From JBBSDP01 sp038240605 (lineage in GTDB: Bacteria; Planctomycetota; Phycisphaerae; Tepidisphaerales; Tepidisphaeraceae), in NCBI GenBank assembly GCA_038240605.1, contig JBBSDP010000006.1:1-64000 (forward strand): a DNA stretch of 64,000 nucleotides, read 5' to 3'. Numbering within the stretch: the first letter of the stretch is position 1; the number at the start of each line of letters is the position of its first letter. The notes under the pieces were generated by a model. That model had not been told where the DNA came from and ran no database searches. It worked only from the letters and a program-made list of their open reading frames with translations. The position numbers and the translations under genes are program-made. This document shows positions 54,355 to 62,858 of the stretch, in pieces.

Positions 54355-54852
54355 ATGAACTCGCTTCGCATGAACGATCGGAACAAGACTTCCGCAGCTT
54401 CCAGCCGTGCCGCGCGGCCCGCGAGTGCCAAGGCCTCCGGTCCGCCCAAGTCGGGCGCGGATCGCCGCATTCACCGGCGTCATGACCTGGACACGCAATC
54501 GATCCACGTCGAGCGCTGGGACGGGGACAAGCGCGACCGCCGTCCGTTTGGCCGCATCGTGGACCTGTCGGCGGGCGGGGTGCGCATTCGTACCAGCCAG
54601 TCGAACATCCGTGCCGATCACCAGGTTCGCGTGCGCCTCGAGCTTCCCGCATACGCCGGGATTTCTCCCTTCGTCGACACGTCGTCCCCGACGCCCGAGC
54701 CGCGCCGGGATTGGGTCGGGTGGATGACGATCAATCGGGTGCAGAAAATCGACGGGGGCGAATTCGACGTCGCCGGCCGGCTCGTCGACATGGACGAGAT
54801 CGACCGCGGCATGCTGGGCCTCTACCTCTCCACGCAGCCCATGGCGGCATGA
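54355..54852 (+). CDS. PilZ domain protein
   Basis: From ATG 54355 (CAGGAG eight bases upstream) the 165-residue product has a disordered N-terminus of about 35 residues rich in Ser/Ala/Lys. A PilZ domain follows with RRIHRRHDL at its start and RIVDLSAGGVRIRT, the RxxxR and (D/N)xSxxG motifs that bind cyclic di-GMP. The end (DEIDRGMLGLYL) is typical. It could link c-di-GMP to motility, surface or gene control; no partner gene is adjacent. It is followed by a strong terminator. Confidence 0.9.
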   Translation: MNSLRMNDRNKTSAASSRAARPASAKASGPPKSGADRRIHRRHDLDTQSIHVERWDGDKRDRRPFGRIVDLSAGGVRIRTSQSNIRADHQVRVRLELPAYAGISPFVDTSSPTPEPRRDWVGWMTINRVQKIDGGEFDVAGRLVDMDEIDRGMLGLYLSTQPMAA

Positions 54853-54896
54853 GCGGGATCGGCAATTCAGTAGAAACCGTAGTCACAAAAATTCGG

Positions 54897-54944
54897 TCCG
54901 GCCCTCGGTTGTTGATCCTTTCCCGACCGGGGGCCGGATTTTTT
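54897..54944 (+). terminator. Intrinsic terminator after the PilZ gene
   Basis: TCCGGCCC (54897-54904) pairs with GGGCCGGA (54931-54938) and is followed by six T. Inner bases can pair further (CTCGG with CCGAC-like sequence). Confidence 0.85.
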
Positions 54945-55319
54945 GTTGCGCGCAGGACGCCAAACTCGTGGCATGGGCGCCTCGCCGCCCATGCAGGCGT
55001 GTATCTCACGCCGGCTCGGTCGGCTCCGGTGAGCCTGTCGAACCGTACTCGACCGAGATCAGCACGAGCGCAGCGTTCTTTTGTCTTGCAGGGGCGGTCG
55101 CTGCGCTCATGCTGATTCGGCGGAGTACCGCCGATGGCTGCGGCGTACCGCAGCCCGCGGGCGATGGCGCCCGTGCCACAAAGTGCCACGGGCGGCCTAT
55201 CGCTGCTCACGATGGGAGGGCGCGGTGGGACGACCGCCTTCGCGTCGTCGCCACTGGCGGCGGCCGGCGCCACACCATAGATTACCCAACGCAATTTTGG
55301 CTTTGACGGAGGCGTTCGC
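54945..55319. other. Intergenic region (375 bases) dense in short palindromes
   Basis: At least four short hairpins are visible: GCATGGGCG/CGCCCATGC near 54973-55001, GGCGG/CCGCC near 55117-55134, GCTGCGG/CCGCAGC near 55137-55154, and GGCACGGGCG-like repeats in both orientations near 55160-55195. No gene is convincing. The right end has an ATAGAT box and the ribosome site of xylA. Confidence 0.5.
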
Positions 55320-56378
55320 ATGTCGCAGCAGCAGTGGAGCACAAAGAAGGACTTCAAGTTTTCGGCCGGTCCCTGGAACCTTCACTCGGGCGCCGATCCT
55401 TTTGGTCCGACCGTCCGTCCGGAGCGGGAGTTCCTCGAAAAGCTCAAGTCGTTCAAGGAGCTGGGCCTCGACTACGTCCAGTTTCACGATGACGATGCCG
55501 TGCCGGACGACTTCTCTTCCTCCGACCGGGAAAAGAAGGCGAAAGAGGTTCGCAAGCTCCTCGACGACCACGGCCTGAAGGCGGAAATCTGCGCCCCGCG
55601 CCACTGGGAGCACAGCCACGGGATCGACGGCCCCGTCACGAGCAACAACGCCGCCGATCGCAAGTGGGCGATCGAGCGTGCCAGGCGCACATGCGACGTC
55701 GCCCGCGTCCTGGGCACCGACCGGTTCGTCTGGTGGCCTGCCCGCGAGGGAACGTATATCCGCGAAAGCAAGGACGCCGTCACGTCTTACCAGCGCATGC
55801 TCGACTTCATCGATCAGGTGCTCGACTACGACAAACAGGTGAAGATCCTCGGCGAGATGAAGCCCAACGAGCCGATGGACCTGATGTACGCGCCGACGAC
55901 CGGCCACTTCCTCGCGCTCGCCTACCGCAGCAAGGATCCGTCCCGCGTCGGCGTGCTGATCGAGACGGCACACTGCATCCTCGCCGGCCTCGACCCCTCT
56001 GATGAATTTGCCAACGCGATGTTTCACAAGAAACTCTGGGGCGTTCACCTCAATGACCAGAACGGCCTGAAATACGACCAGGACAAGACGTTCGGCTCGG
56101 TGGATCTGCGCCGCGCATTCAACCAGGTTGACGTGCTGGTCCGCAATGGGTTTGGCAAGAACGGGGAGGTCGTGGGCCTCGACGTGAAGGCGATGCGCAC
56201 GCAGCCGGCGGAGCGTTCGTTCCTGCACCTCAAGCATTCGAAGGAAATTTTCCTCGATTTGGTCGACCTCGTTCACGCGATCGACCGCAAAGCATGGCAG
56301 GATTTCGTAGAAGCTCGCGATTACGAAGGGCTGGAGCGATTCATCCTTCGTAACTTGATGGGCAAGAAGGCTGGGTAG
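55320..56378 (+). CDS. xylA: Xylose isomerase-like TIM barrel protein
   Basis: The 352-residue product starts at ATG 55320 (GACGGAGG ten bases upstream). It has the class I xylose isomerase blocks: FSAGPWNLHSGADPFGPTVRP, YVQFHDDDAVPDDF (active-site His/Asp), WWPAREGTY, ILGEMKPNEPMDLM (metal-binding Glu), a GHFLALAYRSKDPSRVGVLIETAH segment and LHLNDQNGLKYDQDKTFG seen as VHLNDQNGLKYDQDKTFG. It would interconvert xylose and xylulose. It is shorter than the usual 385-440 residues at the C-terminus, so it may act on another aldose. A secreted putative glycosidase follows at 56.5 kb. Confidence 0.88.
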   Translation: MSQQQWSTKKDFKFSAGPWNLHSGADPFGPTVRPEREFLEKLKSFKELGLDYVQFHDDDAVPDDFSSSDREKKAKEVRKLLDDHGLKAEICAPRHWEHSHGIDGPVTSNNAADRKWAIERARRTCDVARVLGTDRFVWWPAREGTYIRESKDAVTSYQRMLDFIDQVLDYDKQVKILGEMKPNEPMDLMYAPTTGHFLALAYRSKDPSRVGVLIETAHCILAGLDPSDEFANAMFHKKLWGVHLNDQNGLKYDQDKTFGSVDLRRAFNQVDVLVRNGFGKNGEVVGLDVKAMRTQPAERSFLHLKHSKEIFLDLVDLVHAIDRKAWQDFVEARDYEGLERFILRNLMGKKAG

Positions 56379-56458
56379 AGGTCGTAGATCGCGCTCAAAC
56401 GGTGTGCGGCTCCCGCCGGTACTCTTTTCTACGGGGGTCACCTCGCGGGAGACACTTC

Positions 56459-59203
56459 ATGTCGCGATGCGCGCGGGCGATTGCGTTATTCGTGATCCTG
56501 CTGAACTGCGGCACAAGCAGTTTGCGCGCAGCGCCGGCCGAGCAACCCCCTCACACGCTATGGCTCGAGGCGGAAACGTTCGCGCCGCTCAAGGGCGCGA
56601 ACTTTTCTTATCAGCCCCTTGCGCAAACGACGAAGGGATCGTGGGCGGTATCCGGGCCGGGCGTAGCGGCGGAGTGGACGCAGGGGGGTGAAAGCGAATG
56701 GATGTCGGTCGCCGCCCGCGCCGACGAGCCGGAAGAACTCGTGATCACGCGCGATGCCGAGGCGCCCGCGGCGGGCAAGTACACGCTTTGGGTGCGCTAC
56801 GCCGACTACCGGGGGAAAAAAGAATCCTTCGGCGTGAGAGTTCGGCAGGGGGATCAGGTCATTTCGCACGTCTTTGGCGAGCAGCCCGTGGTGGATGAGC
56901 TGGACCCGATGAAGGTCCTGTGGGATTGGTCGTTCGGGTGGGACCACGCCGAGGTCGATCTGAAGAAGGGGGCGGTACGGGTGGAGCTCTACACGACCGG
57001 GCCCACCGAGGCACGACGCCAGGTCGATTGTGTTTGCCTGACGACCGACTCCAGCTATCAACCGGCGGGGCGGGAGAAGCCCGACAGTCCGACGTGGAAA
57101 GTGCTTCGCGAACCGCGACACGGAAACACCGATCATTTATCTCCCGCGCTGGGCGAGGTTCCCGCGGCATGGAAGATCGGGCCGGGCGCGCCGTCGTTTC
57201 TCTGGAACACGGGTCAGCCGTGGCTCGATGAGCTGAAGAAGCCGGCGAACCGCGTCGAGTGGCCGTTCGCTTCCGATCCGCCGATCCACAAAGAATTTCT
57301 CGAGGCCTACGCCGGGCGCGACCTGCCTGTCTTCGGCAGTCCACTCAGCGGGCCGGCGATGCACATTCCGCTCTACCCCGCGGTCTTCGCCTCCGGGACG
57401 CCATTTCTGGAATGGCTGGATAAACATCCCGATCGGCGTTTCGCGATCCTGTTAAATTATGGCGAACCGTCCTGGCCAAAGGACGCCGACCACAAAGCCA
57501 TCCACGCCAACCTGGAGAAACGTTCTGATCGATTCGTCGGTTACGTGGCGGGGGAAAGCATTTCCTACGACAGCGTCGATCAGCCGGCGCTCGATGCGCG
57601 AATTCGCGAGGCCGGCTCGCGCGGGGAAATCCTCGCCGCCTTGCGCGACGCGCACACTACCGCCACGGTCAGGAAATACTCGGACTATGCCGGGGCCGCT
57701 CTATCACCCGAGCAGGCCTGGGGGCCAGACATTCCCTGCTTGTCCGCCGGCATGGAAGCTTACGCGCACGCGCTGGCGGCATGGGGGGTACGGCGTGTTG
57801 GACATGAGAGCAGCGGCAACTCGCCGACACTGGCCCGTCGCCTAGCGTTCCTGCGCGGCGCGGCCCGGCAGTTCGGCGCGAAGGTCGTCGATTATCAGTC
57901 GTGCAACCTGGGCGATGCGTCCACCATCTTCTCTCGCGAATCCTTTTTCTTCCCCGCCAGCTCTCGATACATCATGGACAACCAGTACGACGCCTGGGCC
58001 GGCTCCGGCGTGAACTGGGTGCTGAAGGACTACGTCCTCTTCCACCTGGCGGGGGCGGATGCGTTCTATCACGAAGAGGGGAACGACATCTTCTGGAAGC
58101 CGGGCGGCAATTCCGCGGGCGATTCGGCGCCGGTCCAACTTTCACCGCGAGGACGAATTACCGAGGCGGTCGTTCGCCTCGCCCAGGCCCACCCGCGCGG
58201 AACGCAATATACACCCGTCGCGTTCCTCCTCGACGAGGCGCACGGCTACTCGCAGGAAGCCTTTCAGCCCGGCGCCTTCGGTCTGGACCCGCAGCTCAAT
58301 CCGGGGCGGCTGATGCCCGGCGCCCACTTCGATTCGATCCGCGGCTGGTTCGACGTCGCCTATTTCCCCGCCCCGCTGACGCAGAACGAGCCGGCCACAT
58401 CGATCCGCCAGGTTTTTGTGAACGGCGTGTTCGGCGACATCTTCGACGTAATTGTGACCGCGCCAAAGCGAGGTTCGATCGTGGCGACTTATCCAGTGAC
58501 GATCGCATCTGGGGAAATTCATCTGTCAGAAGAATGGGGACAGACGCTCCAGGATTACGTCGAGAAAGGGGGCACGCTGGTCGTCTGCGCCGACCAGCTC
58601 GCGGGTCCGGGGGTCTCGAGGCTGCAACTGCCGACGATGCCTCCCGTCGTGGAGGCTTCGGAATTTGTCTGGGTCGGCGATGGCCAAACATCCGTGGCTT
58701 CCAACGTCTTCCGATTTCATCCGCTGAACGCGAACGGCGGCGGCGAGGTGCTTGCATCAACGCCAGACGGAAAATCAGTGGCGGTCTCATACCCTCACGG
58801 CAAGGGAAGGCTCGTGGTCATCGCGGTGCCGATGGGCCTGGGCATCGACCGACGGCCCATGCCGATCCTTCCACTGCTCCTTCAGCGGCTGACGGACGGA
58901 CTGGCGCCGGTCCGCGTGGAAGGGGATGTCGAATGGACGATCAATCGCCTCGACGATGGCGGCTGGTTGATTGGCCTGCTGAATAATCGCGGGGTTAATA
59001 AGCCGCAGCATGGCGTTAATCCCACCGACGCCCATGAGGCGCAGTCCGTGACTCTGACGGTGCCTTTCTCGGTCAAGAGCAGCGCGGAATGGATGACAGA
59101 TGCGAAATTGACCTGGCACCGGCAGGGAGAGGCACGCTCCACCCTGAATCTCACTGTTCCCGCCGGCGGGGTCCGACTGGTGAACACCACCGTGGAGAAA
59201 TGA
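56459..59203 (+). CDS. Secreted putative glycoside hydrolase-like protein, 914 residues
   Basis: ATG 56459 (GGGAG nine bases upstream) starts a signal peptide ending near SLRAAPA. A beta-sandwich follows (about 30-200; TLWLEAETFAPLKGANFSY, GKYTLWVRYADYR), as in carbohydrate-binding domains. A TIM-barrel-like region covers about 270-560 (RFAILLNYGEPSWPKD, GYVAGESISYDS, YIMDNQYDAWAGSGVNW, AGADAFYHEEGNDIFW). A beta-galactosidase trimerisation-like Rossmann segment lies at about 640-800 (YPVTIASGEI, LQDYVEKGGTLVVCADQ), then a final beta domain. Acidic residues in GESIS and HEEGND could be catalytic. No known GH family can be named with confidence. It is probably exported and acts on polysaccharide; xylA upstream fits sugar use. 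Confidence 0.75.
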   Translation: MSRCARAIALFVILLNCGTSSLRAAPAEQPPHTLWLEAETFAPLKGANFSYQPLAQTTKGSWAVSGPGVAAEWTQGGESEWMSVAARADEPEELVITRDAEAPAAGKYTLWVRYADYRGKKESFGVRVRQGDQVISHVFGEQPVVDELDPMKVLWDWSFGWDHAEVDLKKGAVRVELYTTGPTEARRQVDCVCLTTDSSYQPAGREKPDSPTWKVLREPRHGNTDHLSPALGEVPAAWKIGPGAPSFLWNTGQPWLDELKKPANRVEWPFASDPPIHKEFLEAYAGRDLPVFGSPLSGPAMHIPLYPAVFASGTPFLEWLDKHPDRRFAILLNYGEPSWPKDADHKAIHANLEKRSDRFVGYVAGESISYDSVDQPALDARIREAGSRGEILAALRDAHTTATVRKYSDYAGAALSPEQAWGPDIPCLSAGMEAYAHALAAWGVRRVGHESSGNSPTLARRLAFLRGAARQFGAKVVDYQSCNLGDASTIFSRESFFFPASSRYIMDNQYDAWAGSGVNWVLKDYVLFHLAGADAFYHEEGNDIFWKPGGNSAGDSAPVQLSPRGRITEAVVRLAQAHPRGTQYTPVAFLLDEAHGYSQEAFQPGAFGLDPQLNPGRLMPGAHFDSIRGWFDVAYFPAPLTQNEPATSIRQVFVNGVFGDIFDVIVTAPKRGSIVATYPVTIASGEIHLSEEWGQTLQDYVEKGGTLVVCADQLAGPGVSRLQLPTMPPVVEASEFVWVGDGQTSVASNVFRFHPLNANGGGEVLASTPDGKSVAVSYPHGKGRLVVIAVPMGLGIDRRPMPILPLLLQRLTDGLAPVRVEGDVEWTINRLDDGGWLIGLLNNRGVNKPQHGVNPTDAHEAQSVTLTVPFSVKSSAEWMTDAKLTWHRQGEARSTLNLTVPAGGVRLVNTTVEK

Positions 59204-59264
59204 CAATTTGGTGCGAATTTCGTAAATATGCAGAATGCCAATTTGCGGACGAAGTTCAAGGCAT

Positions 59265-59270
59265 TACAAT
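59265..59270 (+). promoter_or_regulatory. -10 box (TACAAT) of the sulfotransferase gene, leaderless arrangement
   Basis: TACAAT ends 6 bases before ATG 59277; there is no ribosome site in the gap. Confidence 0.45.
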
Positions 59271-59276
59271 TCGGTC

Positions 59277-60173
59277 ATGCTGGCCCGCGGTCGCCTTTCA
59301 CATCTCGTCTCCGCAACCTCCCCCCTGCTGGATCGTTCATGGCCGTTTTTGAAACGCATTCGTCGAGGGCTACGCGCGCCGTTGTATCGCCTGTCCGATA
59401 CGGGCCTTTTCGGATTGCAACCCCTCGAATTGCATCTTCTGATCTGCGGTTTTCCGCGATCCGGCACCACCCTCCTCCAACTCATGCTGGAGAATGCGCT
59501 TCCGAACGCGCGCCGTTTCGAGCGCGAAGTGAGCGGGTGGCGCGCCGCCACTTATGCCTGGCGAAATCATCGCTTGATGATCTCGAAGATGCCTCATGAC
59601 CTGTTTCGCCTTCCCCAATTGCAATCGTTCTACGCCGGCCGCCGTGCCACGCTCAAGACCATCCTCATGCTTCGCGACCCGCGTGATCTGCTGACCTCGC
59701 AGCGGAAAACCGGCGGGCCGGTTGGGTATTGCGTCGGGCTCGAGCGGTGGCGGAATTATTACGAAGCGTTTTGCCAGCACGTCAATGACTGCAATACGCT
59801 TCTGGTTCGCTACGAACAACTGGTGGCTCAGCCGGCCCAGGAGCAATTGCGCATCGAGAAGTTCTGCGGCCAAGAAATGGGGGTGCCGTTCGATCAGTTT
59901 CACTCGATCGATCGCCCCACGTTCGACACGAGCACGCTGAACGGGCTTCGGCCCATCGAGCAATCGCTGGTCGGACGCTGGGCAGCGCTGGAACATTACG
60001 ATCGCGTCGAGCAGGCGCTGCGCGAACTCCCGGAGTTGCCCGATGCGCTCGTGCGTCTGGGTTACGAAACTGACAATTCGTGGATCGACGCATGGCGGCG
60101 AGAAGCGCGGCCCCCTTCTGCATTCGCGAATGAGACTCGCGAAACCGTCGCGGCAATATCAAGAATTGCCTGA
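59277..60173 (+). CDS. Sulfotransferase family protein
   Basis: From ATG 59277 the 298-residue protein has the 5'-phosphosulfate-binding loop ICGFPRSGTTLLQ at about residues 56-68 and the 3'-phosphate motif LMLRDPRDLLTS. These are the two PAPS-binding elements of the P-loop sulfotransferase fold. It would sulfate a sugar, peptide or lipid, perhaps a surface polysaccharide, consistent with the neighbouring GT-C-like gene 21 bases downstream. A longer frame from 59235 is possible, but the TACAAT box supports 59277. Confidence 0.88.
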   Translation: MLARGRLSHLVSATSPLLDRSWPFLKRIRRGLRAPLYRLSDTGLFGLQPLELHLLICGFPRSGTTLLQLMLENALPNARRFEREVSGWRAATYAWRNHRLMISKMPHDLFRLPQLQSFYAGRRATLKTILMLRDPRDLLTSQRKTGGPVGYCVGLERWRNYYEAFCQHVNDCNTLLVRYEQLVAQPAQEQLRIEKFCGQEMGVPFDQFHSIDRPTFDTSTLNGLRPIEQSLVGRWAALEHYDRVEQALRELPELPDALVRLGYETDNSWIDAWRREARPPSAFANETRETVAAISRIA

Positions 60174-60180
60174 AGCCCGG

Positions 60181-60186
60181 TAAACT
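60181..60186 (+). promoter_or_regulatory. -10 box (TAAACT) of the GT-C-like gene
   Basis: TAAACT ends 8 bases before the TTG start at 60195, the same layout as before the GH4 gene. Confidence 0.35.
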
Positions 60187-60194
60187 ACCGGCGC

Positions 60195-61817
60195 TTGGCA
60201 CTCGTCACGAACCACGCATCCGTCGACATTCCCACCAGCCCGGAGGCAGCGGGTCTGCCGTGCGGGTCACTTTCCGACCGCCTCAAATTGCTGGTCGAGC
60301 GGCACCGTTATGCGATATTTGCCGCAGTCCTGCTCTTGTACCTCGCGTGCTTCAACGGCCTGTGGAGACCTGACCCGGACAGCGCCCTCTACCTCACGAT
60401 CGGACGAAACCTGGCGCTCGGCAACGGCTACGCCTACCAGGGTCAGCCTCAACACCTCGTGTTTCCCGGATTGCCCGTGGCGCTGGGCGGACTGTTCAAG
60501 ATTTTCAATCAATCGGCTCCGCGCGCGGCGCTCATCCTCATGCTGATGGCGGGCGTCGCCGCACTTGCGCTCACGTACCGGGTCTTCCTTCTCCACAGTG
60601 ACCGCGGCACTGCGCTGGTCATGACGCTGGCGATGGCGACGACGCGGATCTTCTACCGCTCCTGTTTTGAGATCCTCACCGACTTGCCGTTTCTCGTCGG
60701 CGTTCTCGCATTCCTCGCGGGCTTTGAGGCAATCGTTCATCCGCGTCGGACGCCCGCGGGCACAGCTTGCGCGCGGTGGTTCGACTGGGTTTTGCTCATC
60801 GTCGGCCTGGGCCTGGCGGTGCTGATGCGCCCGGTCATGTGGGCGCTGGTCCTGTCAATCGTCGCGGCGCTGATCGTGTCACTGTTGCGCGGGAACAGCC
60901 GTCGTCCGCAGATACTCGTGTGCTTCGCGCTGGTCATCATCGCGGCGGCGTGCTTCTACTGGATGGACCCACGACGTGGCGGCGGGAGCGTGGCCATGGG
61001 CGATTACGAATCGGAGATCGTCAAAACCGTCCTGCCTCACTTCCAGCAATTTCTGCATCGATCGATTTCCGAATTTCTTCCTCGTTTCTTTGAGGCGTCG
61101 GCAGCGCAGGCGATATTCGGTACGCGGATTGGGCCGGGCCTCAACTCGCTAGCCGGCGTGTTCGTGATCGGCGCGACGATCTGGCTTTTCCGGGTCCGGC
61201 CCCTGTGGGGAATCTGGGTCTTTATGGTGTTGCTGCTGATGTTCACGGTCGTGAAGCCGCTCGACCGATACTTCCTGCCCGTTTTGCCTCTGCTGCTATT
61301 TGCATGGTGGCGTGCGCTGGTCTGGATCGATCATCGAATGAGCCGGCCATGGAGTGATCGGGTGTTTCTCTTCCTGCTCTGCGTAGGGTTTGGGACGAAC
61401 TTTGCGCGAATCGGGCAGTTGTTCGTCGAGCAGCACCGCCGTCCGTTTCTCCAGTACTGCGAGGATGGGACGTTTGCGTCGCTGGACCAGGTGACCCGCC
61501 TTCTCAACTCCCAGGTGGCGCCGCGGTCCTGGGTGTTGGCGCCGATGAAGCTGGGGCGCATCCTCACCTTTCGCAGCAGCGTCTATGCGACCCATACGCC
61601 CGAGCGGCTCGACCTGGATCCACGGGCGCAGCAGATCTACGTCCTGGAGCCGGCGGGCGATCAGGTGATGGAATGGCTGAAGCAGAAAGGGTGCGTCGTC
61701 GGCCCGCAACTGGGAACGACGATCCAGGGCAATCGGGGCGGAGAGCGATTTTCACTGCATCTAATTGTATTAGACCCCAGCGCGGCAAATCCCCACAATA
61801 CGCCTGAGCATCGCTGA
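60195..61817 (+). CDS. Multispanning membrane protein, GT-C glycosyltransferase-like (ArnT/PMT type)
   Basis: The 540-residue product from TTG 60195 has about eleven hydrophobic helices between residues 35 and 400. A first extracytoplasmic loop contains WRPDPDSALYLTIGRNLALGNGYAY, seen as RPDPDSALYLTIGRNL: the acidic Asp residues mark GT-C enzymes that use lipid-linked sugars. The C-terminal 120 residues form a soluble domain with QVTRLLNSQVAPRSWVLAP. It probably glycosylates a surface protein or lipid. It is co-oriented with the sulfotransferase, so the two may modify one product. Confidence 0.75.
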   Translation: MALVTNHASVDIPTSPEAAGLPCGSLSDRLKLLVERHRYAIFAAVLLLYLACFNGLWRPDPDSALYLTIGRNLALGNGYAYQGQPQHLVFPGLPVALGGLFKIFNQSAPRAALILMLMAGVAALALTYRVFLLHSDRGTALVMTLAMATTRIFYRSCFEILTDLPFLVGVLAFLAGFEAIVHPRRTPAGTACARWFDWVLLIVGLGLAVLMRPVMWALVLSIVAALIVSLLRGNSRRPQILVCFALVIIAAACFYWMDPRRGGGSVAMGDYESEIVKTVLPHFQQFLHRSISEFLPRFFEASAAQAIFGTRIGPGLNSLAGVFVIGATIWLFRVRPLWGIWVFMVLLLMFTVVKPLDRYFLPVLPLLLFAWWRALVWIDHRMSRPWSDRVFLFLLCVGFGTNFARIGQLFVEQHRRPFLQYCEDGTFASLDQVTRLLNSQVAPRSWVLAPMKLGRILTFRSSVYATHTPERLDLDPRAQQIYVLEPAGDQVMEWLKQKGCVVGPQLGTTIQGNRGGERFSLHLIVLDPSAANPHNTPEHR

Positions 61818-61939
61818 CAAAAATCGCGAAGCCGTCCGGCAATTATGTAATTGCCAGAATCCGAGCGATCGTCATAATTCGGTGGAGTTCCTCTCGCAAT
61901 CGAGGTTCAACTGGCCCGTGGCGCGGGCGGAGGCGATCC

Positions 61940-62377
61940 ATGTGGTATCGGCTGAGCGTGGCGGACCGGGAGTCGGGAACCGAGGCAACGTGGGACGTCG
62001 AGTGTGGCAACGAGAAGGAAGCGGCCCATCGCGCCGAGCAAAAGGGGTACCTCGTCAGCTCCATCGAACAGATTCCCGATGAGACCTCGCACGGCGGGCA
62101 TCATCACGCCAACGACCGTGAGCCGAGTGTCGGCGCCATGGTTCATTACATCCTTCCCGACGGTTCGCAACGCGGCGCGCATCGGCCGGCGGTGATCACG
62201 CACCTCTGGAGCAAGGACCATCCCATCCACCCCGGCCTCTCCGACCTGTGCGTCTTCAAGGCCAAGAACGACGACTTCATCGCGCCAGGCGCCGTCGTGA
62301 TGGTAACCGCCGTCAGCTTTCGAGAATCCACCGTCGAAAAACCCGATGCGCCGGGAACGTGGCATTGGCCGGAATGA
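61940..62377 (+). CDS. Hypothetical protein, 145 residues
   Basis: ATG 61940 has GGAGGCG six bases upstream. The N-terminal half (YRLSVADRESGTEATWDVEC, then EKEAAHRAEQKGYLV) resembles a small alpha-beta domain that appends to kinase or GYF-like proteins. The C-terminal half has VHYILPDGSQRGAHRPAVI and HLWSKDHPIHPG, which I know only from unannotated phage and bacterial proteins of the LPDG...RPA...VW type. Function unknown; a phage origin for the second half is possible. Confidence 0.6.
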   Translation: MWYRLSVADRESGTEATWDVECGNEKEAAHRAEQKGYLVSSIEQIPDETSHGGHHHANDREPSVGAMVHYILPDGSQRGAHRPAVITHLWSKDHPIHPGLSDLCVFKAKNDDFIAPGAVVMVTAVSFRESTVEKPDAPGTWHWPE

Positions 62378-62380
62378 GAG

Positions 62381-62527
62381 TTCAGGGTTCGGGATTCAGG
62401 TCAAGCCGCTGCGAACCGCGCGAATTGCGCAGCGCCATGGTGAAGCGCCCTTTCATCTGTTCAAACGGCAAACATGACGTCGTCGAATCGTTCTTCACTG
62501 AACCCCGAACCCCGAACCCTGAACCCT
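62381..62527. repeat. Inverted copies of the TTCAGGGTTCGGG repeat
   Basis: TTCAGGGTTCGGGATTCAGG (62381-62400) is followed at 62498-62527 by its complement in tandem form (CTGAACCCCGAACCCCGAACCCTGAACCCT within the span). The repeats flank about 100 bases. Such GTTCGGGATTCAGG units are common between planctomycete genes. Confidence 0.6.
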
Positions 62528-62530
62528 CTC

Positions 62531-62815
62531 CTACTTTGATCCTTCCGGCCTCTCCTCACCTAAATACTTTTCGGTGATCGCGTCGGTGAGATCGACGTCG
62601 TTGACGTTGGCGAGGGTGCAGAGCCAGGCGAGCACGTCGGCGAATTCTTCATTGAGATTGGCGCGGTCGTCGCCATGGAGCGCGGTGGCCAGTTCGCCCA
62701 CTTCTTCCACGAACCACATGAACGTGCCGGGCGTGCCGCGGGCGCGGTCGGCCTTCTCGTACCGCGACGCAATGTGCTTCTGAAATTCCCGAAGCGTGAA
62801 CGGAGATGTGCTCAT
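62531..62815 (-). CDS. MazG nucleotide pyrophosphohydrolase domain protein
   Basis: From ATG 62815 the 94-residue product has the MazG metal-binding motif: FVEEVGELATALH and NEEFADVLAWLCTLAN, that is ExxE...ExxD with helices typical of the short MazG/dUTPase-like fold. Such proteins hydrolyse NTPs, often non-canonical ones. It follows the RNase Z-like gene on the same strand by 43 bases, so they form an operon. In-frame codons to 62914 lie in that gene and lack support. Confidence 0.9.
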   Translation of the reverse strand: MSTSPFTLREFQKHIASRYEKADRARGTPGTFMWFVEEVGELATALHGDDRANLNEEFADVLAWLCTLANVNDVDLTDAITEKYLGEERPEGSK

Positions 62816-62858
62816 CTGTGAATCCTCGCGCTCGCGTGCGCCCGTACCCAGGACGCCC

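Noticed and set aside
54897..55060. CRISPR-like repeats near the PilZ terminator
   Set aside because: The repeats are short palindromes of different kinds without regular spacing, and there are no cas genes.
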